Assembly (NCBI GenBank): GCA_021775755.1 | Contig: JAJFHE010000066.1 | Location: 1 to 61,917 of the forward strand | DNA: 61,917 nucleotides | Source: Hyphomicrobiales bacterium | GTDB taxonomy: Bacteria > Pseudomonadota > Alphaproteobacteria > Rhizobiales > JAJFHB01 | Direction: 5' to 3' | In this document: piece after piece, positions 16,236 through 24,956 of the stretch | How positions within the stretch are numbered: position 1 is the stretch's first letter | Layout of the letters: each line of letters opens with the position of its first letter | The notes under the pieces: model-generated | What the model saw: the letters and a program-made list of their open reading frames with translations, nothing else | Told to the model about the DNA's origin: nothing | Databases searched by the model: none | Program-made: the position numbers and the translations under genes

Positions 16236-19212
16236 GCATCCGCTCCCCGCTTGGATCGACCATATGCGGCGATACGATCTCTACCTCGATGTTACCTTTG
16301 CGCACCGGATCGGCGGCAATAACCGTCTTCCCTGCCCAGGGTTCATAACCGCTTGAGATGAACCCAAGGCCAATCCAGTGTCCGAGTTCGGGCGAATGGG
16401 TCACCGCCGTGATCCAGCCCTCTCCAAGTCCCTCCACCTTGCCTTCCGCGCACAGAATGGAACCGGCGTTAAAGGACTGAGTGCGGTTCTTGGGGAAAAT
16501 GCCAACCAGTCTCGGCCGGTCCTCGCGGCCCATATCGCCACGGCTTCGCATGGCACTGCCGATGAACGACTTCTTCGGCGATGCCATCTTGCCAAGGCCG
16601 GCGTCGTCAATGGTCACACGGCCATCGAGCTCGGCGCCGGTCACATGACCTTTTTCAATGCGCAGTGCGCCAAGCGCTTCCGTGCCGTAAAGGCAGCCAT
16701 CTCTCGCCTCGGCCGCTTTCCACAGCATTTCCATCAGCGGCATGGCATAGTCGGACGGCACATAGGCTTCGTACGCCATTTCACCGGAAAAACTGATGCG
16801 TGCGATGCGGCAGGGCATCCCGCCCTTCAGCGTCGTCTCGATGACCCCCATGAACGGGAAAGCTTCGCTCGACATGACCGTTTTGTCTGCGACGCACGCT
16901 TCCAGCACCTCTCGACACTTCGGTCCTGCGACGGCGCAACCTGCCCATTGTTCGGATACCGTGGTGACGTGCACCTTCAAGTCGGTCCAGCGCGTCTGCA
17001 GAAGCTCTTCGAGCCACACCATGACCTTTGCGGCATGCGCCGTTGTCGTGGTCATGAAGTAGTCGGTGTCCGACAGGCGCCACGTGGTGCCGTCATCCAT
17101 GACCATGCCGTCATCGCGCAGCATAATGCCGTAGCGCGCCTTGCCGATGGCAAGTTTGGCGAAGGGATTGGTGTAGACCCGATTGAGCAGTTCCGTCGCG
17201 TCGGGCCCCTGCACCGCGATCTTGCCGAGCGAGGTGACATCGCATAGGCCAACCGTTTTGCGCACGGTATCCGTCTCGCGGATGTAAGCCTCGGTGATCG
17301 TTTCGCCGGCGCGGGCGAAGTACCAGGGGCGCTGCCACAGGCCGGCTTCCGTCATCGTGCCATTTTGTTCAAGATTCCAGTCGTGCATCGGCGTGCGGCG
17401 CAACGGGCGAAAATGAGCCCCGACGCTGGAGCCGCTCAGGGCACCGATACTGATCGGCGTATAGGGCGGACGGAACGTCGTTGTTCCAACTTCGGGAATA
17501 TCCTTGCCGAGCGCATCGGCCATGAGCGCAAGGCCGATGATGTTGCCCATCTTGCCCTGGTCGGTCGCCATCCCAAGCGTCGTATAGCGTTTTAAATGTT
17601 CCACCGAGACATAGCCTTCGCGGTGGGCAAGGCGAACGTCCGATGTGGTGACGTCGTGTTGGGGATCGACAAAACTTTTGAGTTTCTTGCGCGGAACCGT
17701 AACTTCGTAGACCGGGCGGATCGGGCTAGCCCAACCGCCGGCCGACGGCGCTGAGGCAGCGGGGGCTGACTTGCCGAGCGCCTTTGCCGCGTGGGCCCCT
17801 GCAACCTGCCCCGACGCAATACAGCCCTTTGTGTTCCAGATGCCTGCAGCGGAACCCGCCATGGTCAGCGGTTCATCGGATGCCGCAGGCATGAAGCAGG
17901 CATTCTCCGCGTCCCAGACCGGCTTTGCGCCGCGGTGAGACGAAAGGTTGACGACCGGAGACCAGCCACCGGAAACGAGAACGAGATCGCAGTTCTCCGA
18001 ACCGTCGGCGCGCCATCCATCGCCATCGGACGCTGCGAGGTCGAGACTGTAGACGCCTTTCCCACCGATGGCCCTTAAGGGGGCGGCCCCAAGACGCAAA
18101 CCGGTGCCAGCATTTCTGGCGAGATCCAGAACAGAGTTGTCCACCGACCGCCGCGCATCGAGAACGGTTACCGCGGCTCCTGCCCGGCACAGTTCGGCGG
18201 CGCCGGTATAGGCGGAGTCGTTGGTCGTCGCGACGATTACCTTCGAACCCGGCAGGATGCCGTACCGGTTGAGATAGGTACGGCCGGCGGCGGCGGTCAT
18301 GACACCGGGCCGGTCATTATCGCCGAACGCAATGGAGCGTTCCAGCGCACCCGAGGCGACCACGGTGTAGCGTGCGCGCACGGTCCAGAACCTCTGGCGT
18401 GGCAGATGCTCCGACGGCGCCGACAGATGATCGGTCACCCGCTCCAGAAGGCCGGCGACGGAATAGTCGTACAGGCCGAAAGCGGTGGTGCGTGTCATGA
18501 TGCGGACGCCCGCATCGTTGAGAGCCTTGATTGCGTTCTGCCGCTCTTCCACAGCACCCGGCTCGCTAAGATAGGCACCGCCCAGTTCGCAATCCTGTTC
18601 CACCAGCAAGACTTCGAGCCCTGCTTCCGCGGCCGTGTGCGCCGCGGCAAGACCGGCGGGGCCCGAGCCCACAACCAGGACATCACAATGGGTGTGGCCG
18701 TGTTCGTAGCGGTCCGGGTCCGGAGCGCGCGAGGCCTCGCCCATACCCGCGGCACGGCGGATGATTTTTTCGTACTGCATCCACATGCCGGTGCCTGAGC
18801 CCCACTCAAACGGCGGGATACCCATGAAGGTCTTGTAGTAGAAGCCAGCGGCAAAGAACCGGCCGAACAGGCCGTTTACCGCGGAGACATCGTGGCGGAC
18901 GCTCGGCCAGGCGTTCTGGCCGTTTGCCACCAGGCCGCCGTAAAGCTCCTGTGTCGTAGCGCGCACGTTCGGGTCGCGCCGGTCTCCGGTGCCGACGGTG
19001 ACAAGAGCGCCGGACTCCTCAACGCCCGCCGACATGATGCCGCGCGGTCGGTGATACTTGAAACTGCGGGCGAGCACGCGCTCATTGCTGGCGAGCAGCG
19101 CCGATGCCAGCGTATCGCCGGCAAAGCCGGTCATGTCGCGGCCATCCCATTTGAAGCGCAGGGTTTGGGTGCGGTCTATGAGGCCGCCCGATTGCAATCG
19201 ACGCGCGCTCAT
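16228..19212 (-). CDS. mgdC: Sarcosine oxidase alpha-type subunit / N-methylglutamate dehydrogenase large subunit (MgdC type)
   Basis: The 994-residue protein has the alpha-subunit architecture. An N-terminal domain with FAGDTLASALLA and SFKYHRPRG comes first, then a nucleotide-binding motif GSGPAGLAAAHTAAEAG near residue 177, then a C-terminal aminomethyltransferase-like folate domain from about residue 600. The folate domain captures the C1 unit released from the N-methyl group as methylene-tetrahydrofolate. It overlaps the delta gene by 4 bases. Next to the GmaS- and MgsABC-like genes, N-methylglutamate is the favoured substrate; sarcosine remains possible. Confidence 0.88.
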   Translation of the reverse strand: MSARRLQSGGLIDRTQTLRFKWDGRDMTGFAGDTLASALLASNERVLARSFKYHRPRGIMSAGVEESGALVTVGTGDRRDPNVRATTQELYGGLVANGQNAWPSVRHDVSAVNGLFGRFFAAGFYYKTFMGIPPFEWGSGTGMWMQYEKIIRRAAGMGEASRAPDPDRYEHGHTHCDVLVVGSGPAGLAAAHTAAEAGLEVLLVEQDCELGGAYLSEPGAVEERQNAIKALNDAGVRIMTRTTAFGLYDYSVAGLLERVTDHLSAPSEHLPRQRFWTVRARYTVVASGALERSIAFGDNDRPGVMTAAAGRTYLNRYGILPGSKVIVATTNDSAYTGAAELCRAGAAVTVLDARRSVDNSVLDLARNAGTGLRLGAAPLRAIGGKGVYSLDLAASDGDGWRADGSENCDLVLVSGGWSPVVNLSSHRGAKPVWDAENACFMPAASDEPLTMAGSAAGIWNTKGCIASGQVAGAHAAKALGKSAPAASAPSAGGWASPIRPVYEVTVPRKKLKSFVDPQHDVTTSDVRLAHREGYVSVEHLKRYTTLGMATDQGKMGNIIGLALMADALGKDIPEVGTTTFRPPYTPISIGALSGSSVGAHFRPLRRTPMHDWNLEQNGTMTEAGLWQRPWYFARAGETITEAYIRETDTVRKTVGLCDVTSLGKIAVQGPDATELLNRVYTNPFAKLAIGKARYGIMLRDDGMVMDDGTTWRLSDTDYFMTTTTAHAAKVMVWLEELLQTRWTDLKVHVTTVSEQWAGCAVAGPKCREVLEACVADKTVMSSEAFPFMGVIETTLKGGMPCRIARISFSGEMAYEAYVPSDYAMPLMEMLWKAAEARDGCLYGTEALGALRIEKGHVTGAELDGRVTIDDAGLGKMASPKKSFIGSAMRSRGDMGREDRPRLVGIFPKNRTQSFNAGSILCAEGKVEGLGEGWITAVTHSPELGHWIGLGFISSGYEPWAGKTVIAADPVRKGNIEVEIVSPHMVDPSGERMHG

Positions 19213-19493
19213 TTGCTTTCCTCCAGAGCCTTTGCGACCCCTTCATGCGCCGGCCGCACACTCTGGATTTCATGGGTCATGGTATTGCGCTCTATCAACA
19301 GCCACATACGGCAGCCGTTGACGTGCTGCCAGGTTTCGCTCTGTACGCCGCAAATGTTTTCGCGCTCGAAGATCGCTTCAACCCATTCTTCCGCCGGAGC
19401 GTCGAGAGCTGGATATACGATGGTGCCATCGCCGCCATAGCCAAATTCAGAGTGGTCGCGCTCGCCGCAGAATGGGCAGGGAATCCGGATCAT
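19209..19493 (-). CDS. mgdB: Sarcosine oxidase delta-type subunit (MgdB type)
   Basis: The 94-residue protein starts MIRIPCPFCGERDHSEF, the zinc-binding Cys-x2-Cys-x3-His motif of delta subunits, and ends with the conserved region around HVNGCRMWLLIERNT. It lies 14 bases after the beta gene and overlaps the alpha gene. Confidence 0.88.
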   Translation of the reverse strand: MIRIPCPFCGERDHSEFGYGGDGTIVYPALDAPAEEWVEAIFERENICGVQSETWQHVNGCRMWLLIERNTMTHEIQSVRPAHEGVAKALEESK

Positions 19494-19507
19494 GTTTGTG
19501 TTCCCCC

Positions 19508-20776
19508 TTAACCGTGCAGTTTCGGGTCTGGACCGGCGCCGCGCTCGTCGATATTGACGCCGCGCTCAAAGCGCGTGAGGTCGTGGTTGACGACAACGCG
19601 AGCCGGACGGTCATTGGCAATGAGATCGGCAAAGTACCACCCGGACGCGGGTGTCGCCTTGAACCCGCCGTAGTTCCAGCCGGCATTCAGATAAAGATTA
19701 TCAAGCGGCGTCTTGCAGATGAACGGGGCGCCGTCCATCGACATGTCCATGACGCCTGACCAGTGGCGCAGCAGACGCACGCGCCCAAGGCACGGCAGGA
19801 TCGACGTCGCGCATTCGGCAACATCCTGAACGATCGGCAGATTGCCACGCTGGGCGTAGGACTTGTACCAGTCGATATCGCCGCCAAACACCATGCCGCC
19901 CTTGTCGGACTGCGAGATATAAAAGTGCGCACCACCGACCCCGAACACGACCACCTGATCGAGCAGCGGCTTTAGAGGTTCTGAGACGAATGCCTGAAGT
20001 TTATGGGTCTCGATGGGAAGCTTACCGAGCTCGGCCATGCCCCACAGACGCGAGGTATTGCCGGCAACCGCGAAGCCGACCTTCTTGCCTTTGATTATGC
20101 CGCGTGTCGTCTCCAGTCCGGTGACGCGTGCACCATCGCGAATGACGCCGGTAACCTCGCATTTTTGAATGATGTCTACACCGTGTTGATCGGCGGCACG
20201 CGCATAGCCCCACGCAACCGCATCGTGGCGTGCCGTGCCGGCACGTTTCTGGACGGCAGCGCCAAGTATTGGAAAGCGCGAGTTTGGACCGTAATTTAAA
20301 TGCGGCACATTCCGTTTCAGCTCATCGAGGCTCCAGAGCTCGCCATCGGTGTCGGTCAGGCGCATGGTGTTGTAGCGCCGTGCCGCCGCATCGCGGGAGG
20401 CGGGGCTGTGAAACAGCGAGACATGTGCGCGCTGCGAAAACATCACATTGTAGTTGAGATCGTGGCTCAGGTTTTCCCAAAGCTTGAGAGAGTGCTCATA
20501 GAAGTCCCGGTTGCCGGGCATCATGTAGTTGGAACGGACAATCGTCGTGTTGCGGCCGGCATTGCCGCCGCCGAGGTAGCCCTTTTCGACCACCGCAATG
20601 TTTCTGACACCGTGGTTCTTGGCGAGGTAGTAGGCAGTAGCAAGGCCGTGCAATCCGGCGCCAACGATCACAACGTCATACTCAGCCTTGGGTTCGGGGT
20701 CGCGCCATGCGCGGTCCCAGCCCTTTTGGCCGGTCAAACCATTCCAGAACACGCTCCACGCTGAATAGCGGGTCAT
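19508..20776 (-). CDS. mgdA: Sarcosine oxidase beta-type subunit (MgdA type)
   Basis: The 422-residue flavoprotein has GAGLHGLATAYYLAKNHG near residue 35, then GGGNAGRNTTIVRSNY, the region that precedes the covalently bound flavin in beta subunits. It ends with NAGWNYGGFKATPASG. It is the first gene of the operon. I chose ATG 20776 because GGGAGG lies about 10 bases upstream; an in-frame TTG at 20794 would place the ribosome site inside the gene. Confidence 0.88.
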   Translation of the reverse strand: MTRYSAWSVFWNGLTGQKGWDRAWRDPEPKAEYDVVIVGAGLHGLATAYYLAKNHGVRNIAVVEKGYLGGGNAGRNTTIVRSNYMMPGNRDFYEHSLKLWENLSHDLNYNVMFSQRAHVSLFHSPASRDAAARRYNTMRLTDTDGELWSLDELKRNVPHLNYGPNSRFPILGAAVQKRAGTARHDAVAWGYARAADQHGVDIIQKCEVTGVIRDGARVTGLETTRGIIKGKKVGFAVAGNTSRLWGMAELGKLPIETHKLQAFVSEPLKPLLDQVVVFGVGGAHFYISQSDKGGMVFGGDIDWYKSYAQRGNLPIVQDVAECATSILPCLGRVRLLRHWSGVMDMSMDGAPFICKTPLDNLYLNAGWNYGGFKATPASGWYFADLIANDRPARVVVNHDLTRFERGVNIDERGAGPDPKLHG

Positions 20777-21146
20777 TCCCTTCAAGCCTCCCAAATGTTC
20801 CAGCTATGGCGCAAGGCCGGCCGGCCCGTGACATGAGCACGATACTCCGTGACACCCTCGTTTGCTGCGTCCATAGCGAAAAACCGGTTTATTCCTTCAC
20901 TTGCGCTCAAATATTTCACATCAGGAATTAAATTTCTCTGGTGAGAATTTATTTCACTGACAGGAAACAAATTTTAATCACAGTACTATGAAACCACGCT
21001 ATTGAACAGCCATAAATTGCCGCAACGCGCCAACCGCGCGGCTTCGTCGAAGCCCGTAAACACGAACGCAAATCTATGTGTGCCAGACCGGTATGGCCGT
21101 CAATCAAATAGTTTGAGGGATCGAATGAAGCTTTCTACACCGGATG
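20777..21146. promoter_or_regulatory. Control region of the sarcosine-oxidase-like operon with two direct repeats
   Basis: The 370-base gap lies upstream of the mgdA-like gene and downstream of the protease gene, both on the minus strand. An AT-rich core at about 20880-21000 contains two imperfect copies of TATTTCAC-N3/4-AGGAA-N3-AATTT at 20912-20935 and 20950-20974. GTGAGAATTTATTTCAC at 20941-20957 has partial dyad symmetry. The rest (21000-21146) shows nothing I can name. Confidence 0.45.
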
Positions 21147-22265
21147 TCACGGCGCAGCGCCCGGCCGCGGTAAGTCAGTCTCCAATAAGCGCTTCGCCGC
21201 AGCGGCCGCCTCTGGATGATGTTCCTCTATGAGGGCCGCAGCGTCTTCTGCAAGCGCCACCTCGTCCGTCCATTTTCCGGTTTGGATCGCAAGAAACAAA
21301 AGCCGCCGGTCATTTGCCACATGCTCAAGCAGAAATCGCAGATGCGGAATCTCTTCTTCGTAGTGCCTAAGCGAATGCAGTGTAACCACAAGGGCAACCC
21401 GGGCATTCAGGGCGTGCGGATCGCGCACAAGGGCGCTGTTCAGCAATGCGATGGCCGCATCGAAATGACGGGAACGGGCAAGCGTCTGCGCGGCGAGGTC
21501 GAAGAGCTGACGGTTGGCGCTCGCCAGACAAAAGCCCGCCAGATCCTCAACCATGAAGTCCGCTATCGGCCCTCTGTGCTCCATGCCCTCAACACAGGCA
21601 CGGGTCGCCGCCCCGATGCGCAGGCTTTCGTCGGCAAACTCCGGGCCGCTTTGTTGTGTGAGCGCTGCGAGGTCGAGCGCCTGCATCGCCTCAAAACGCC
21701 CCTCACCGCCCGACGCGATGATGCCGACAAACCTGCCGTTCTGATCAACCAGTGCACCGCCGCTATTGCCAAACTGTGAATAGGCGGAGTGATGGAGCCG
21801 CGCCCGCTCGGCCTCGCCGGCCGGTGCGAGCAGCAGGCGGCCGGGAGCGTAAACCTGCACGACGCGCGCGCTGACGTCACCGGCGACGGTGTAAAGCACA
21901 GTGCTGGACGTGACATCGCCATAAGGTTCCAAAACGGGTCCCTCTCCGAGATCTTCACTCTCAACAAGCACGAGGTCTCCGTCATAGCCGGTTGGCACAA
22001 CGCGTCCGGTCACAACGGGACCGTCGGCGCGGAAAATGGTCACCTCTTCCACATCGGCAACCACATGCCGGTTTGTCACCAGCGTCGTCGGCGATATGCG
22101 TACCGCGCTTGCCAAGGGCTCAAAGGCGGAAACAATGAACACCGCGGCACGCGCGTCGCATACGGCAGAGGGCGCCTCGCACAAGCCTTGCGCATTTGCA
22201 TCCGACGGCGCCACGCTCCAGAGCAGGGCGGCAATCAGGACGGCGGCGCGCGTGGATATCTTCAT
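21147..22265 (-). CDS. Secreted trypsin-like serine protease
   Basis: The 372-residue protein starts with a signal peptide (about 1-25, ending near ANA). A trypsin-like domain follows, with His67 in TNRHVV, Asp97 in DGDLVLVE and Ser168 in GNSGGALV. The C-terminal third is Ala-rich and helical and may form TPR-like hairpins (HFDAAIALLNSALVRDP). It would act in the periplasm. It has no PDZ domain, unlike the DegP-like protein at 32389-33339. Confidence 0.82.
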   Translation of the reverse strand: MKISTRAAVLIAALLWSVAPSDANAQGLCEAPSAVCDARAAVFIVSAFEPLASAVRISPTTLVTNRHVVADVEEVTIFRADGPVVTGRVVPTGYDGDLVLVESEDLGEGPVLEPYGDVTSSTVLYTVAGDVSARVVQVYAPGRLLLAPAGEAERARLHHSAYSQFGNSGGALVDQNGRFVGIIASGGEGRFEAMQALDLAALTQQSGPEFADESLRIGAATRACVEGMEHRGPIADFMVEDLAGFCLASANRQLFDLAAQTLARSRHFDAAIALLNSALVRDPHALNARVALVVTLHSLRHYEEEIPHLRFLLEHVANDRRLLFLAIQTGKWTDEVALAEDAAALIEEHHPEAAAAAKRLLETDLPRPGAAP

Positions 22266-22361
22266 CTTGAAATCATAGACCGGAAAAACCGCATCGCGAC
22301 AGGTGAAACCGCCGCGAAGACACGTTACGTTCTAACCATAACAGTGAAGAGGACAATGACC

Positions 22362-22652
22362 ATGAGCCGACGTGACAGGCTTGCCGCACGGAAACAGGGC
22401 GAACTCGACACCACCGCATTTTTGAAGGTGGCTGACAAATTCATCGACGTCGCCAATCGGGAAAACCGTACCGTCAAGGGAACGCAGCTGCACATGGCCA
22501 TGTTGTGGGCGACGGCACGCTATAGTGCGTTTGTCGCAAAGAACGTCATGAAAGTGGAGAACCACGAAGAGTTCGTCGACAAGATGCAGAAGGAATATGT
22601 CGAGATGCTGCGCCAGCACCTTGGCGACGACTCAATCGATCCGCAGAACTAG
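22362..22652 (+). CDS. DUF3144-family small protein
   Basis: The 96-residue helical protein matches the DUF3144 pattern: FLKVADKFIDVANREN, then ATARYSAFVAKNV, then MQKEYVEMLRQHL. I chose ATG 22362, 9 bases after GAGAGG-like AGAGG, over ATG 22356. It is divergent from the protease gene and convergent with the hydrolase gene. Its function is unknown. Confidence 0.8.
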   Translation: MSRRDRLAARKQGELDTTAFLKVADKFIDVANRENRTVKGTQLHMAMLWATARYSAFVAKNVMKVENHEEFVDKMQKEYVEMLRQHLGDDSIDPQN

Positions 22653-22656
22653 ACAC

Positions 22657-23553
22657 CTACATACTTAGCTCAGGCAGCAACTCCAGCACGTGGTCCACGA
22701 TGATGGGCTGCAGGGACAGGGGATGATTATGCCCGGCGCCGCGCAATACGCGCAGCCGGGCATTCGGAATACGCCGCGCCATGGCCTCACCATGCTCGAG
22801 GCTGAATATCGGATCTTCGTCACCGTGAACAACAAGAGCGGGACACGCGATGTTGCGCGTTTGCTCATGAAATGGTTCTGACGCAAACCGCGACAGGATG
22901 ATCCGCGCCGTGCCTTCAGGGTAGTACATTCTGGAAACGGAAGTTTCCGCACTCTGCCGCGCTTCGCGCATGTCGAGGGCGTGGACCGATCCGTTGGTTG
23001 CAAGCCGCAAGTCGATCATCGCCTGCACTTTTTCTGCAGTGGTCTCATAGGCACGTGTCGCCCCAAGCATCGCCGCATCGACACCCGGCGATCGCGGCGG
23101 CAATTCCGGGTCGTAGTTGCTGCCCTGCAGACACATCAGACCCGATACCCGCTGCGGCGCATCAAGCGCCAGCACCTGGGCGATCATTGATCCAAACGAG
23201 TACCCGACCACACAGGCGGAGCGGACGTTCAGGTGGTCGAGCAGCATCCTCGCATCTTCCGCGATGTCTCGTGCCACATAGGGCGCGGGTGGATGAACAC
23301 CCCGTGCCAACTGATCTTTGGCCGCGCTCAAATCGGGAACACCCCATTCATTGAATTTTGTGGACCGACCGGAGTCCCGCAGTTCATAGCAGACAACGCA
23401 GTAGCCGTTTGAAACCAGCGGCTCATAGAGGCCGGGAGGCCAATCCGTAATGTTATCGGTAATTCCAAGAATTATGAGGACGGTGGGATGCGATCGATCC
23501 CCGTGCACCTCGTAAAAGAGGTCCACACCGTTCGGCAACTGGGCCTGAGGCAT
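22657..23553 (-). CDS. Alpha/beta hydrolase
   Basis: The 298-residue enzyme has the nucleophile elbow GYSFGS (near residues 120-125), an acid position in VHGDEDPIF and the catalytic His in GAGHNHPLS. It is a soluble serine hydrolase. It follows the Rieske-like oxygenase gene by 28 bases on the same strand, so the two probably act in one catabolic step series, such as oxygenation followed by ester or C-C bond hydrolysis. Confidence 0.85.
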   Translation of the reverse strand: MPQAQLPNGVDLFYEVHGDRSHPTVLIILGITDNITDWPPGLYEPLVSNGYCVVCYELRDSGRSTKFNEWGVPDLSAAKDQLARGVHPPAPYVARDIAEDARMLLDHLNVRSACVVGYSFGSMIAQVLALDAPQRVSGLMCLQGSNYDPELPPRSPGVDAAMLGATRAYETTAEKVQAMIDLRLATNGSVHALDMREARQSAETSVSRMYYPEGTARIILSRFASEPFHEQTRNIACPALVVHGDEDPIFSLEHGEAMARRIPNARLRVLRGAGHNHPLSLQPIIVDHVLELLPELSM

Positions 23554-23581
23554 CGCTTACGTCTCCAACAGGAAGGACAGA

Positions 23582-24805
23582 TCAAGGTACCTGGGAACGT
23601 TCGCTCTCCTCCAGACGGGTCAGGATGAGGTTTGTGAGCGTATAGTGCATCGCATCCCAGAAAGGTGAGTAAAACTGGCTGGATACGCTAGGAGAGTGCC
23701 GGGCGCGCTGCACCGATTCGCAGATGTAGTTGTCTTCCTTGCGTGCCTGGATGCCGGCACGCTGGGACGCTTTTCTATCGGCCAGAAGAGCCGGATCGGA
23801 AGCTCCATCGCGATCGAACAGGGTCAGCAGCCTTTGCTCGCCTTCTTCCGGGCCTTCGGGCAGGAACAGCGCAATCCTTGCAGCGTTACCAAGAACCGTA
23901 ATCACCCAGTTCGAGTACACGTTGGCAATTGTATTGATACGGTTTGGCGAGCCATCCTTGTTGAGCACGGCCGGCAGGTCCGATTTGCCGTAAAACGATG
24001 CGCCAATGCTGTTGTCATAGTGAAGACCGAGGAAACCTGACGGATCGTTGATTTCGGTGTAGGTCTTGTTCCCGTCACTGTCGACACGGGGGCTGTGCGG
24101 CGATTTTCGGTACATCGCATGAACGAAACTCTCGTGATAGACGTTCGGCGAGTAGTTTTCGTAGACGGTTTTCCAGTTCGACCGGATCGTCAGAGAATTG
24201 ATCATAGGCCCACCTTCCTCGTCGCGGCCGACCTCCAGACGATCCAGATCGACATCGGCAAAGTGATCGAGAACAGGGCGATACTGATCGGCAAAAGGCA
24301 CATGACGCTCGCCGAGAAATACGAACAGTGTGCTCAGCCACTCTTCGCACCGCACCGGCACCAGATCGGCCTTCAAAGACCTGACATCGACGCTTGAGGC
24401 CTTGGGGGTTCCGTCCCAGTAATTCGCTTCAAGCAACTCCCCGGTCAAACTGTATGCCCAACCATGGTAGGGCGCGATAATCCTGTCGACACCTTGCTGC
24501 GGGCGGATGCAGACCTCGCAGCCGTCATAAGGACACGCATTGTGAAAGGCGCGGGCAACGCCATCTTCGCCGCGCACGAGTAACAAAGGATAGCCGATGG
24601 CATTGACGACCATGATGTCGCCAGCGTTGGGAATATCCTCGGAAAATGCCAGCGCGAACCAGCTTTCGCTCAAGGCATGCCTGATCTCGAACTGAAAGAA
24701 TTCCGGATCCACAAAGGCGCGCCGGGGGAAGGTTCTCGCTGTATCGATCGGCGCCCTTACCGCTTCGCGCTCTTCCTGCGTCAGCAGATCTTTCAGTGCC
24801 TTCAT
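23582..24805 (-). CDS. Rieske-type oxygenase alpha subunit with degenerate cluster motif
   Basis: The 407-residue protein has the ring-hydroxylating oxygenase layout. The Rieske region reads NACPYDGCEVC at 89-99 and APYHGW at 111-116. The usual C-x-H and C-x-x-H ligands are only partly present: Cys91 and His114 remain, Tyr93 replaces the first His, and Ala111 replaces the second Cys. The catalytic domain retains NWKTVYENYSPNVYHESFVH with two iron-ligand His. Cys96 and Cys99 are extra and could serve as alternative ligands. It is the first gene before the alpha/beta hydrolase. Its substrate is unknown. Confidence 0.78.
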   Translation of the reverse strand: MKALKDLLTQEEREAVRAPIDTARTFPRRAFVDPEFFQFEIRHALSESWFALAFSEDIPNAGDIMVVNAIGYPLLLVRGEDGVARAFHNACPYDGCEVCIRPQQGVDRIIAPYHGWAYSLTGELLEANYWDGTPKASSVDVRSLKADLVPVRCEEWLSTLFVFLGERHVPFADQYRPVLDHFADVDLDRLEVGRDEEGGPMINSLTIRSNWKTVYENYSPNVYHESFVHAMYRKSPHSPRVDSDGNKTYTEINDPSGFLGLHYDNSIGASFYGKSDLPAVLNKDGSPNRINTIANVYSNWVITVLGNAARIALFLPEGPEEGEQRLLTLFDRDGASDPALLADRKASQRAGIQARKEDNYICESVQRARHSPSVSSQFYSPFWDAMHYTLTNLILTRLEESERSQVP

Positions 24806-24956
24806 GTTCCATTCCCTCCTGTCGACTGGTCGCGAAACATTACCCCGCTTTGCGCTTCACGCAACCACGCAAGAACGCGAATGATGCATGCGTCAGGTGA
24901 GGAACACCGATGCGGGTTCCCGGCGTTTCCTTATCTTCCTGTTCCAGGGCAGCGGC

